A stretch of 64,000 bases of DNA from JACKFB01 sp041389525 (lineage in GTDB: Bacteria; Myxococcota_A; UBA9042; PHBI01; JACKFB01), in the NCBI GenBank assembly GCA_041389525.1, contig JAWKRR010000008.1:109736-173735 (forward strand). Reading direction: 5' to 3'. How positions within the stretch are numbered: position 1 is the first letter of the stretch; each line of letters opens with the position of its first letter. A program made the position numbers and the translations under genes. Under the pieces are notes generated by a model. It had not been told where the DNA came from, did not search any database, and saw only the letters and a list, made by a program, of their open reading frames with translations. Shown here in pieces: positions 34,210 to 48,668 of the stretch.

Positions 34210-36699
34210 ATGCAGGTCCCACGCCTCTGCCTCGCCCTGGCCTTGACCCTAGCGGTCGCGATCGGCGCGCCCGCGACGGCCGCCGACGCGCCCTCGAAGA
34301 AGGAGCTGAAGATCGGTCGGCACCTGATGATGGCGCAGTACCTCGAGCTTCAGGAGAACAACCCCGCGGGCGCCGCCGAGTACAAGGCGGTCCTCGCGCT
34401 GGACCGAAAGCACGTCGCCGCGTCCATGGCGACGGCGCGGCTGGAGGCGGCGGCGGGCAAGGCGGCGCCGGCCGTGCGTCGGCTCGAGCAGCTGGCCAAG
34501 GCCAACCCGACGAACTCGAGCATCTGGCGCGAGCTTGGCGCGCTGCACGAGGGGGCCGGGGCGCTGGACAAGGCGCTGACGGCCTATCGCAAGGCCGCGG
34601 AGGTCGACGCGAGCGACTCCGAGGCGCTCTCGAAGGTCGTGCGTCTGCTCGGCGCGCGCTATGCGGGCGGCGACACGGCGGTCAAGGACGAGCTCGCGGG
34701 GGCGCTGACCCGCTACATCGCGGCCGCGCGCGGCAAGCGCGATCCGGACACGCGCAAGGCCGAGCGGCTGCTGGCCGAGCTGACCCAGGGCGAGGTGGCG
34801 CTGGTGATCTTCGACGCCCGCGCGGCCTACGACGACGCCTGGAACGACCCGTCGTTCAGCGACATCAACCGCAAGATGGGCAAGGCGCGGGCTGGCTTTG
34901 AGCGCTGCGTGGCCCTGGAGGCGAACAACGCGCTGTGCCACTACTACCTGGGGCTGGTCTATTCCTCGGTGAAGGCGTCGAGCCACTACGATCTGGGGAA
35001 GGCGCAGGCTGAGTTCGCGAAGGCTGGCGGCATGGCCGACGCCCACGTCGAGCTGGCGATTATCGCCCGCAAGGAGGCCGACGAGGCGCGCGCCGCCAAG
35101 GAGCTCCGCGCCGCGCTGAACATCGACCGCCGCAACCAGCGGGCGTGGGTGGAGCTGGGCATCGCGCAGAAGCTGGCGGGCGCGGACTCCGACGCGATCC
35201 AGTCCTTTACTGAGGCCGTGAAGATCGACTCGAATTCGTCGCTGGCCGCCAAGGCCATGGGCGAGCTCAACCTGCTGGACCCGCAGAACAGCCTCGTGCA
35301 GCAGCGCCTTCGCTTCGGCAGCATCCAGGGGGATGTCTTCTCGTCGGAGAAGTTCAAGAGCGCCGTGGCGGTCTTCGAGCGTCGATTCGGCGGCGTCGAT
35401 CTCAACGCGCCCGAGCAGAAGGTGCTCGAGGTCATGCTCGAGCGCATCCTGGACGTCGCCGACGTCCAGACGCGCCACACCTTCCGCATCGCGGTGCTGA
35501 ACACGCCTGACGTCAACGCCTTCGCGATGCCCAACGGCAACATGTACTTCACAAAGGGCTTCTTCCAGTTCATGCGGAAGACCCTGCCCGACCGGCCCAT
35601 CGACGCCGACCACTCGCCGATGGCGCACGTGCTGGCGCACGAGATCGTTCACGTGCTGCGGCAGCATGTGGTGCGTAGCCAGGTCTTTCAGCAGGCCGTC
35701 GGCGACGCGTCCAGCTCGCTGGACTCGAGCGTGCTCGTACACATGACGCGGATCCACGAGATCGAGGCCGACCGCGAGGGCATGGTGCTGGCGGCGCTGG
35801 CTGGCTACCACCCACGCGGTGGCATCGAGTTCATGGAGGCGCGCGGGAAGGCCGGCGAGATCCCGCCGCACCTGGACCACCCGACCTACGACGAGCGCAT
35901 CCAGTACCTGGAGGAGTATTGGTCCAACGACGTGAAGTACGCCTGGATGTCCTTCGCGTTTGGCGTCGCGCACATGGACGAGGCGCAGAAGGCCGAGGGC
36001 AGCGACCTGCGCAAGGCCGAGGGCCTCTACCAGGACGCGATCGCCGACTTCACGCGCTTCAATCAGACCCTGAAGCCCACCCGCGAGACCCTCAACGACC
36101 TCGGCATCGCCTACGCCAAGGTCGGCATCTACCGGATGGTGGGGCCGGACAACCCGCTGCACACGTGGAACACCGCGTTCTCGGTCGAGCGCGACCTGGC
36201 GATGAAGTACGTCAGCGTGCGCGAGACCCGGACGGCGAGCGGCGGCGGCGGCAAGACCCGCGGCGAGGGCGACGGGGCGTTCATCCCGCGCGAGCTGCAC
36301 CAGGCCGTGAAGCAGTTCAAGGCCGCCTTGGAGCGCTCGCCCAAATACGACCGGGCGCGGGTGAACTTGGCCCTGTGTTACCTGGCGATTCGCAAAGTGG
36401 AGGAGGCCGCCAAAGAGCTGGCCGCCCTCGAGCAGAGCGGCACCTTGGGCAAGGGCGAGCTGGCGAATCTCCAGGGGGTCGTCCGGGCCGAGGCTGGCTC
36501 AAATGACGATGCCAGCACCGCGTTCTCGGCCGCTCAGTCCGACGCCGCGACGCGCCCGGCCGCGACCTACAACCTCGCGCGGCTTCACGAGCGCGGCGGC
36601 CGCAAGAAGGACGCGAAGAAGACCTACAAGGCTTTCCTGGAGCTGCAGGCCACGGGGCCCTGGGCCGACGCCGCGCGCAAGGCCATCGAGCGCCTCTAG
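34210..36699 (+). CDS. Periplasmic TPR-M48 metalloprotease (BepA-like)
   Basis: 829 aa from ATG 34210 with GGAG just upstream; a longer frame from 34132 adds non-coding-like residues. The signal peptide is cleaved near Ala25. TPRs occupy about residues 30-380. An M48 peptidase domain follows: zinc ligands His477 and His481 with catalytic Glu478 in AHEIVHVLRQH, and the third ligand Glu519 in EIEADREG. MPNGNMYFTKGF just before it is also typical of the family. More TPRs close the protein (about 690-829). BepA-type proteins act in the periplasm on outer-membrane protein assembly, but here the TPRs flank the protease on both sides and the protein is much longer. It lies alone, divergent from the MalT-like regulator. 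Confidence 0.92.
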   Translation: MQVPRLCLALALTLAVAIGAPATAADAPSKKELKIGRHLMMAQYLELQENNPAGAAEYKAVLALDRKHVAASMATARLEAAAGKAAPAVRRLEQLAKANPTNSSIWRELGALHEGAGALDKALTAYRKAAEVDASDSEALSKVVRLLGARYAGGDTAVKDELAGALTRYIAAARGKRDPDTRKAERLLAELTQGEVALVIFDARAAYDDAWNDPSFSDINRKMGKARAGFERCVALEANNALCHYYLGLVYSSVKASSHYDLGKAQAEFAKAGGMADAHVELAIIARKEADEARAAKELRAALNIDRRNQRAWVELGIAQKLAGADSDAIQSFTEAVKIDSNSSLAAKAMGELNLLDPQNSLVQQRLRFGSIQGDVFSSEKFKSAVAVFERRFGGVDLNAPEQKVLEVMLERILDVADVQTRHTFRIAVLNTPDVNAFAMPNGNMYFTKGFFQFMRKTLPDRPIDADHSPMAHVLAHEIVHVLRQHVVRSQVFQQAVGDASSSLDSSVLVHMTRIHEIEADREGMVLAALAGYHPRGGIEFMEARGKAGEIPPHLDHPTYDERIQYLEEYWSNDVKYAWMSFAFGVAHMDEAQKAEGSDLRKAEGLYQDAIADFTRFNQTLKPTRETLNDLGIAYAKVGIYRMVGPDNPLHTWNTAFSVERDLAMKYVSVRETRTASGGGGKTRGEGDGAFIPRELHQAVKQFKAALERSPKYDRARVNLALCYLAIRKVEEAAKELAALEQSGTLGKGELANLQGVVRAEAGSNDDASTAFSAAQSDAATRPAATYNLARLHERGGRKKDAKKTYKAFLELQATGPWADAARKAIERL

Positions 36700-36790
36700 G
36701 GCCGCTCGGCCTCGGCGCCCGGCGCAGTGAATGCTGCATCGCACCGCGACGCGCGACCTTGACGTAACAGCCCAGGTCGCGCGCTGCGGG

Positions 36791-42646
<5,856 letters not shown>

Positions 42647-42694
42647 GAGCGACCTCGAGTGGAGGTGGAGGCGGATGGGTGTGGGCGCGACGGG

Positions 42695-45600
42695 TTACTT
42701 GCAGCCGGACTGGGCGACGCCCTTGCAGAGTCCGAGCTCGCAGCGGTCGCCGCTGGTGCACGACTTCCCGTCGTCGCAGGGGTAGGAGCCGAGGACCTCG
42801 ACGCCGTCGACGCCCACCCACGGGCCACCGTCGGAGCTGGCGAGGCTGAGCACCTGGAAGGTGACGCTGACGGTGCGGCCGCCGAGGTCGAGGCCTTCGG
42901 GGCCGAGGTCGACGTGGGCTTGGACGAAGCCGGCGGTGCCGCTGCAGACCAGCGCGGCGATGCGGTCGTCCACGAGGACGGCGAGCACGTCGCTGTCGCA
43001 GGTCGGGTCAGGCAGCGCGGCCATGAACCAGAAGCGCAGCACGCCGCCACCGTCGGGGACGCGGACCGCCGGGCTCTGGGCGGAGATGGTGAGATCCCCG
43101 TGGGGGCCGGCCGCGGCGTCCAGGACCAGGGCGTTGGGCTGGCTCGGTGCGCCGGTCGCCTTCGTGGTCCACGTCAGCGCCGCGTCGTCGGACGCCACCT
43201 GCCAGCCGGCCGGCAGCGCGCCGGGCACCGTGCTGTCGAAGCTCTCCTTCATCTCGACCTGGCCGTCGTGCTTGATGTCGAACTTGCACTCGCCGTCAGC
43301 GCCGCACACACCCGCAGCGCACGAGCTCCAGCTCTCGCAGGTCTTGGGCTTGCCCTGGCACCCGCCGCCCTGGACGCAGGTGTCGCCGATGGTGCACGGG
43401 TTGCCGTCGTCGCAAGGCACGGCCGAGAAGATGTGCGCGCAGCCGCCCTTCGGGTCGCACACGTCCTTGGTGCAGGGGTCGTGGTCGTCGCAGTTCAGCA
43501 GCTCGGCCACGCAGTGCCCGTCCACGCAGGTGTCACCGGACGTGCAGGCGTTGCCGTCGTCGCAGGAGCCCGTCATCGGCTCGAGCACGCAGAACCCCTC
43601 CGGCCCGCACGAGGCGATGGCGCAGGGCCCGCTGCCGGGGCACACCGTCTCCGCGGTGCACGCGCACTGCTCGAGGGCCGTGTGGATGCACTTGCTCGTG
43701 AAGATGTCGCACGCGTCCGCGGTGCACGGGTCGTTGTCGTCGCAGTCCATCGGGCGGGGCTCGCAGCCGTCGAGCGCGCAGGTGCCGCCGGAGCAGGGCT
43801 GCGACGGGTCGCAGGTGAAGTTCGCGACCACGCGCAGCAGGTTGACCTGCACCCCGAAGCCCGCGTTGTGGTCCGCGTTCGCCTCGAAGGCCAGCACCAG
43901 CCGAACCCGGGTGTTCTGGAAGGCCGTCAGGTCCACTCGGACGCGCTTCCAATCCTCGGCGCTGTCCACGAAGCACGCGACCTGGTCGAGCAGCCCGTTG
44001 TGCTCGACGAAGACGCCGATGTGGTCGCCGAAGCAGGAGGGCTTCTCGTCGCCGTTGGCGAACTGGTAGTCGAACTCCGCCGCGACGTCGCCGCCGTAAA
44101 CCCAGAACTCAGGCGAGCGAACCTCGGCCCGCGCCGCGCCATGGTTGTAGGTGCCGTCGGGCCCGGTGAGCACGAGGCGGCCCGAGATCACGCGCCAGCC
44201 CAGCTCGCCGCTCGTCGAGGTGACGGTCCACCCCAGCGGCAGGCCCGCGCTGAAGTCAGGGGCGAGCAGCGCGTCGCCGCCCACCAGCGTGAGATACGAG
44301 CACTCGCCACCGCTGCACAGGTCCGCCGTGCAGGGGTCCAGGTCGTCACAATCCTTTGGCGGCGACACGCAGCTACCGTCGACACACATGCCGGGGTCGG
44401 TGCAGGCGTCACCGTCGTCGCAGGCGAACCCGTCGGGCTTCGGCTGCGGCGCGCACTCGCCGGTGGCCGGCACGCAGGCGTTCACGGTGCACGGGGTCTC
44501 GGCCGCCGGGCAGTGGACTACCGTCTCCGGCACGGCCACGCAGGTGCCGCTCTTGGGCTCGCAGTACCAAGCGCCGACGCACAGGTTCGGCCCGGCGATC
44601 GCGTCGCACTGCGCCGAGTCGGTGCAGGGCTGCGCCGGCCCGGAGATGCAGACGCCAGCCTGGCAGAGGTCGGGGCTGGTGAAGGGGTTGCCGTCGTCGC
44701 AGCCGAAGTCCTGGTCAACATGCGCGCACTTCGACTTCCCGGCCACCACGGAGCAGGAGTCGGCCGTGCACGGGTTGCCGTCGTCGCAGGCCAGCCCGAT
44801 GCCGTTGCAGGCGCCGCCCTGGCAGGTGTCACCGGTGGTGCAGACGTCGCCGTCGTCGCAGGGGCCCTCGAAGGGGACGTACGCGCAGGCCGCCGTGGCC
44901 GGGTCGCAGGCGTCGGCGGTGCAGGGGTTGCCGTCGTCGCACTTGATCGACGAGCCGTAGCACGCCATCCCGTGGCAGACGTCGCCCTTGGTGCACGGGT
45001 CGCCGTCGTCGCACAGCGCCCCGGTGTTCGCGATGTGGCGGCACGAGTCGCTGCCGTCGGGGATGTCCTTGGTGCACGGGTCGCCGTCATCGCAGCAGGG
45101 CTGGCCGGCCTCGCAGCCAGGCGGCGGCTCACAGATCCCGGCGGCGCACTTCCCGTTGGCGTCGGTTCCGCCGTCGGGCACGCAGGCGGCGCCGTCGGGG
45201 CCGGCGGTCGCGACGCAGGCGCCGGTGGCCGGCTCGCAGGCGGTGACAAGGCAGGGGTCGGCGGAGGGGGCGCAGGCCACGGCCTCGCGGGCGACGGTCG
45301 CGCAGACGTGGGCGTCGGTGCAGATCAGCTCGGTCGCGCAGAGGTCGGCGCCCACAGGCACCGGGCAGTCCGCGGCCGTCCCGCAACCGCAAGCGGCCGT
45401 GGGCTTGCCGTGGCAGCCGCCGTCAGCGCCGCACGCGTCGCCCGCCGTGCAGCTCGCGCCGTCGTCGCAAGGCAGCCCCACGCCGACCGCGTGCTTGCAG
45501 GCGCCGCTCGCCGAGTCGCAGCTGTCCACCGTGCACGGGTCGCCGTCGTCGCAGCTATCGGCCTTGGCCACCGCGCGGCACTGCCCGAACGAGCACGTCG

Positions 45601-45793
45601 CCCGCACACAGCTGTCGGCCAGCCCCTGCTCGCTCAGCCACCCGTCGCAGTCCGCGACAGCCGCGCAGGACGCGCCGCCACTGGAGCTAGCTGGTGCCTC
45701 ACCGCCGCCGCATGCCGCGAGTGCGAGGATTGCAAACGCCGCGCTGCAGGCGACGGCGAGTGACGAGATGCGTCCGATGGTGTGCTGCGACAT
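42695..45793 (-). CDS. Large cysteine-rich surface lipoprotein
   Basis: 1032 aa from ATG 45793, with GGGAGAG 6 bases upstream; a longer frame to 45976 adds Arg-rich residues and is rejected. The lipobox is LAAC (Cys28). More than ten units of CDDGDPCTxDxCD are spread through the protein. Two jelly-roll or MAM-like domains lie at about 508-645 and 848-1015 (WRVISGRLVLTG, VSVTFQVLSLAS). All are extracellular, disulfide-stabilised folds. No catalytic residues were seen. It is the first gene of a two-gene operon with the VWA lipoprotein, so the two probably assemble at the same surface site. Confidence 0.88.
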   Translation of the reverse strand: MSQHTIGRISSLAVACSAAFAILALAACGGGEAPASSSGGASCAAVADCDGWLSEQGLADSCVRATCSFGQCRAVAKADSCDDGDPCTVDSCDSASGACKHAVGVGLPCDDGASCTAGDACGADGGCHGKPTAACGCGTAADCPVPVGADLCATELICTDAHVCATVAREAVACAPSADPCLVTACEPATGACVATAGPDGAACVPDGGTDANGKCAAGICEPPPGCEAGQPCCDDGDPCTKDIPDGSDSCRHIANTGALCDDGDPCTKGDVCHGMACYGSSIKCDDGNPCTADACDPATAACAYVPFEGPCDDGDVCTTGDTCQGGACNGIGLACDDGNPCTADSCSVVAGKSKCAHVDQDFGCDDGNPFTSPDLCQAGVCISGPAQPCTDSAQCDAIAGPNLCVGAWYCEPKSGTCVAVPETVVHCPAAETPCTVNACVPATGECAPQPKPDGFACDDGDACTDPGMCVDGSCVSPPKDCDDLDPCTADLCSGGECSYLTLVGGDALLAPDFSAGLPLGWTVTSTSGELGWRVISGRLVLTGPDGTYNHGAARAEVRSPEFWVYGGDVAAEFDYQFANGDEKPSCFGDHIGVFVEHNGLLDQVACFVDSAEDWKRVRVDLTAFQNTRVRLVLAFEANADHNAGFGVQVNLLRVVANFTCDPSQPCSGGTCALDGCEPRPMDCDDNDPCTADACDIFTSKCIHTALEQCACTAETVCPGSGPCAIASCGPEGFCVLEPMTGSCDDGNACTSGDTCVDGHCVAELLNCDDHDPCTKDVCDPKGGCAHIFSAVPCDDGNPCTIGDTCVQGGGCQGKPKTCESWSSCAAGVCGADGECKFDIKHDGQVEMKESFDSTVPGALPAGWQVASDDAALTWTTKATGAPSQPNALVLDAAAGPHGDLTISAQSPAVRVPDGGGVLRFWFMAALPDPTCDSDVLAVLVDDRIAALVCSGTAGFVQAHVDLGPEGLDLGGRTVSVTFQVLSLASSDGGPWVGVDGVEVLGSYPCDDGKSCTSGDRCELGLCKGVAQSGCK

Positions 45794-46072
45794 GGCTACT
45801 CTCCCGTGGCGCCGCGCTTCGATGCGGCCGCGCCTGGGTCCTAGGTGACTCTTCGTCAGGTCCGAGCCCTGTCCGCATTTCGCCCGCGGTCCGGTACTCT
45901 CGCCTCGGTGGGCTATCGACCTGCCCGGGCCAACCCTTGAGCGAAATCGACAGCGCGCCTCGGACGCGCCGGACACGCCGAGTCATGCGCCGGCGCGCAC
46001 ATCCTGCTCGGAGAAGCCGACGCGCCGTCCGCCGACTCGGGGCTCAGTCACCTCGGCCCGCAGTACGATCCC

Positions 46073-47467
46073 TTAGGGCTCGCACGCCACGCTGAGGGAG
46101 TACTGCACGCCCTGCCCCGCCACCGCTCCGTCGACCACCAGGTACCAGGTCTGCCCGGCGGCCGCGACGAACTTGACCGACGCCGGGTCAGCCGCCTCGG
46201 CCTCGTCCATGGCCTCGCAGGTCAGCGGCGCGCACCCGAACCCCTGGTCCCGCAGCACGTACAGCCGCGCCCCCGCGCTGCCCGACGACAGCGTCACCGT
46301 GACCAACCCCGCCGCCTGCGGCTTGAATCGGTACGCGATCTCCGGCCCCGGTGACGACGGCCCGCAGGGGTAGTCGGTGGCGGTCGACGCCCCGGAGTTC
46401 GTCGTCGCGCCCTGGGTGAACCCGCAGCTCACCGCCGGCGGCGTAAACGCGCAGGTCTGAATGCACGCCAGCGCGTCGGCGCAGTCGCTGTCCTCGCAGT
46501 CCGTCGCGCCGTCCCCGTCGCTGTCCAGCTTGTCTTCGCACTGGGTCTCGACCAAGACGCCCTGGCACTCGCCGACCGAGGCGCACAGCGGGTCAGCGCA
46601 GTCGGTCAGCCCGTTCTGGTCGTCGTCCAGCCCGTCTCCGCAGTCGAACTCGCCGTCGAACCCGCACCCCAGCCGCAGCTTCACCGCGCTCGACGCGCCC
46701 GCGGCGTGCTCGACCACCACCGCGTAGCTGCGCCCCTGCTCGGCGGCGAACGCGAAGGGAGGCATCCCGCCGGCCACACACGCCGCCGCGTCGCAGCCGG
46801 CCACCCCGTCCAGCACGTAGACCCCGCCGACGACCCCGTCCTCGACGCTGACCTTCACGCCCCCGCTGGTGTCCGCGGTGAACGCGAAGGCGTGCTCGCC
46901 GGACTCCGCCACCTCGCCGTCGCACGCGTAGCCCGAGACCACGGCCGTCGCGCCGGGATCCGCCGTCGAGAAGCTGCGCGCGACGTTGCAGGCCAGAGGC
47001 TGTGCCGACACTTCGCAGTCGCAGGTCTTGCGCGAGACGCAGGCCCCGGTCGCAGGCACGCAGTCGATGGCCACACACGGATCCGTCGACTCCGAGCACG
47101 GAAAAACCCAGGCGGGATCAGGCTGACAGACGAATCCGATGCAGCGGGAGGGCGCGCGGCACAGGTCGACCGGCCCGCCAGCGCACTGCCCGTCGAAGGT
47201 GCAGGGGGTTCCCTCCACGACCTCGGAATCGATCTCGGGCTGGCTATCCTCGGGCTGCCCGTCGCCGTCCTCTCCGTCCGGCGTGACGACGGGCGCGTCG
47301 ATCTCGGCGGCGGTCTGGTCCAGGACCGGCAGATCGGGCCGCTCCACCACGTCGACGCGGGTCTCAGGCTGACCCGCGTCCGCGCCCTGTCCGACGCCCA
47401 GCGGCCCCGACTCAAAGCAGGCGGCCAGCGCGCACATGGCGAGCAAGCCGCCGATGCGAGCCCTCAC
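46073..47467 (-). CDS. Lipoprotein with two PPC-like domains, last gene of radical SAM operon
   Basis: 464 aa from GTG 47467, which overlaps the TGA of the upstream HExxH gene (GTGA). The lipobox is LAAC with Cys17, followed by an acidic linker to about residue 85 and several disulfide-type Cys pairs. Two beta-sandwich domains resembling bacterial pre-peptidase C-terminal domains follow, at about 165-270 and 345-464 (GEHAFAFTADTSGGVKVSV; EIAYRFKPQAAGLVTVTL). Between them is a Cys/Asp-rich segment (CGDGLDDDQNGLTDCADPLC) related to the MopE-type motif. The 4-base overlap makes it part of the modifying operon, so it is a candidate substrate or exported partner. An 87-base segment of this gene is repeated at the right edge of the window. 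Confidence 0.85.
   Translation of the reverse strand: MRARIGGLLAMCALAACFESGPLGVGQGADAGQPETRVDVVERPDLPVLDQTAAEIDAPVVTPDGEDGDGQPEDSQPEIDSEVVEGTPCTFDGQCAGGPVDLCRAPSRCIGFVCQPDPAWVFPCSESTDPCVAIDCVPATGACVSRKTCDCEVSAQPLACNVARSFSTADPGATAVVSGYACDGEVAESGEHAFAFTADTSGGVKVSVEDGVVGGVYVLDGVAGCDAAACVAGGMPPFAFAAEQGRSYAVVVEHAAGASSAVKLRLGCGFDGEFDCGDGLDDDQNGLTDCADPLCASVGECQGVLVETQCEDKLDSDGDGATDCEDSDCADALACIQTCAFTPPAVSCGFTQGATTNSGASTATDYPCGPSSPGPEIAYRFKPQAAGLVTVTLSSGSAGARLYVLRDQGFGCAPLTCEAMDEAEAADPASVKFVAAAGQTWYLVVDGAVAGQGVQYSLSVACEP
46824..46910. repeat. 87-base exact repeat, internal copy
   Basis: This copy lies inside the 464-aa lipoprotein gene, coding the strand around GGVKVSVEDGVVGG. It is identical, in the same orientation, to 63914-64000. 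At its low-coordinate end the two copies diverge immediately (CCCC against GCAC); the other end is cut by the window edge, so the repeat may be longer. Confidence 0.95.
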
Positions 47468-48666
47468 TTCAGCCGCTCCAGGTGCCCGCGGTGCAGCCGC
47501 CCCATCTCTTCCAGCACCTGGGCGCCGCTCTCCGTGGGCACCGCGTTCGCCTCCAGCACGTGCATCGCGTCCTGGTTCTTCCCCACGATCTGACGCAGCC
47601 GCTCCTGAAACCCGTGGGTCTTCACCTCAGGCGCGTCGACGTCGATCATCCGGAAGTACATCTCGGCCACCGGCACGAACGCGTGGGCCGCCAAGAGCAC
47701 CCCGTGCAGCGGGCGCGGGTCGGGCCGCACCGGCGACGGGAAGAGCGGCCACCACGCGTTCTCCATCACCGCGTCCACGTGAAAGAGCGCGTTGATCTTG
47801 TTGTGCTGGTACTCGTGGACGACGGCCTCGGTCATCGTCATCTGCCGCGGGTGAAGCGTCAGGTAGATCGTCCCGATCGCCTCGCGGTAGCTGGCCGACA
47901 GGTGCCGCTCGTCGTCGGTCCCCACCGGCACGAACTGCTGCAGCACCAGGTCCATCTCCTGGCGCAGCTCGGGCATGATCCGCCCGATCACCTCCAGGCT
48001 CGCCTCGATGCTCTCCGCCCAGCGGCTCGCCGGCGCCGTGCCGAGGTCCAGCTGGTTGCCAGCCTTGTCCGGGTGCGCCTCGAAGTCGCTGATGGGGTTG
48101 TTGTCCTCGAGGCACAGCATCATCCCCGGCGCGACGGGCACGAAGCGGTCGCTGGGTTCCGAGTCCAGGCTGATCCCGTCGCCCGACGCCAGCACCACGG
48201 CGCCGTTGCGAAACGTCAGGCCCTCGACCCGGTCAGGCAGCGGGATGAACATCCGCCGGGTCGGGCTCGAGAGCGCAGCGACCGGGGGCGCGCCGTCCCA
48301 CGGGACCGGCTCCCCCAAGCGCCCGTCGGCCGCCAGCTCGAGCAGAAGCTGAAACGCAAAGGCACGCGACCGGTAGCGGGCCGCGTCCGCGTCGCCCTCT
48401 TCGATCGCCCGCAGCGCCGTCGTCAGCAGCACGTGTACCTGCGGCCGCCGCAGCACTCCGTAGAGCGCGGCGGGCGCGTGCTCGCCAAACCAAGCGATCT
48501 TCGCGTCCAGCGCGCGCCGCGCCGGCTCCAGCCCCCCGGCGAAGAGCGAGGGCGGCAAGCGCAGCGAGTCCCGCGCCATGCGCTTGAGAAAGCGCAGCGC
48601 CGTGCGCCGCGTCGAGACCATGCCATCCGAAGGGAGCGTCAACGCGAGCGGACTCGGCGCCACCAT
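47464..48666 (-). CDS. HExxH-motif peptide-modification-type protein
   Basis: 400 aa from ATG 48666, two bases after the stop of the 605-aa radical SAM gene. A longer frame to 49116 runs antisense-like over that gene and is rejected. The key motif is VVHEYQHNK, with His284, Glu285 and His288, in a long helical protein. The overall pattern (N-terminal helical region, then LEDNNPISDFEAHPDKAGN, then HExxH) fits the HEXXH motif-containing putative peptide-modification family (TIGR04267 type). Some members of that family are reported to hydroxylate RiPP peptides using iron and 2-oxoglutarate. Whether this one is an oxygenase or a hydrolase cannot be told from sequence. Coupling to both neighbours argues for a role in the same pathway. 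Confidence 0.85.
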   Translation of the reverse strand: MVAPSPLALTLPSDGMVSTRRTALRFLKRMARDSLRLPPSLFAGGLEPARRALDAKIAWFGEHAPAALYGVLRRPQVHVLLTTALRAIEEGDADAARYRSRAFAFQLLLELAADGRLGEPVPWDGAPPVAALSSPTRRMFIPLPDRVEGLTFRNGAVVLASGDGISLDSEPSDRFVPVAPGMMLCLEDNNPISDFEAHPDKAGNQLDLGTAPASRWAESIEASLEVIGRIMPELRQEMDLVLQQFVPVGTDDERHLSASYREAIGTIYLTLHPRQMTMTEAVVHEYQHNKINALFHVDAVMENAWWPLFPSPVRPDPRPLHGVLLAAHAFVPVAEMYFRMIDVDAPEVKTHGFQERLRQIVGKNQDAMHVLEANAVPTESGAQVLEEMGRLHRGHLERLK

Positions 48667-48668
48667 CC

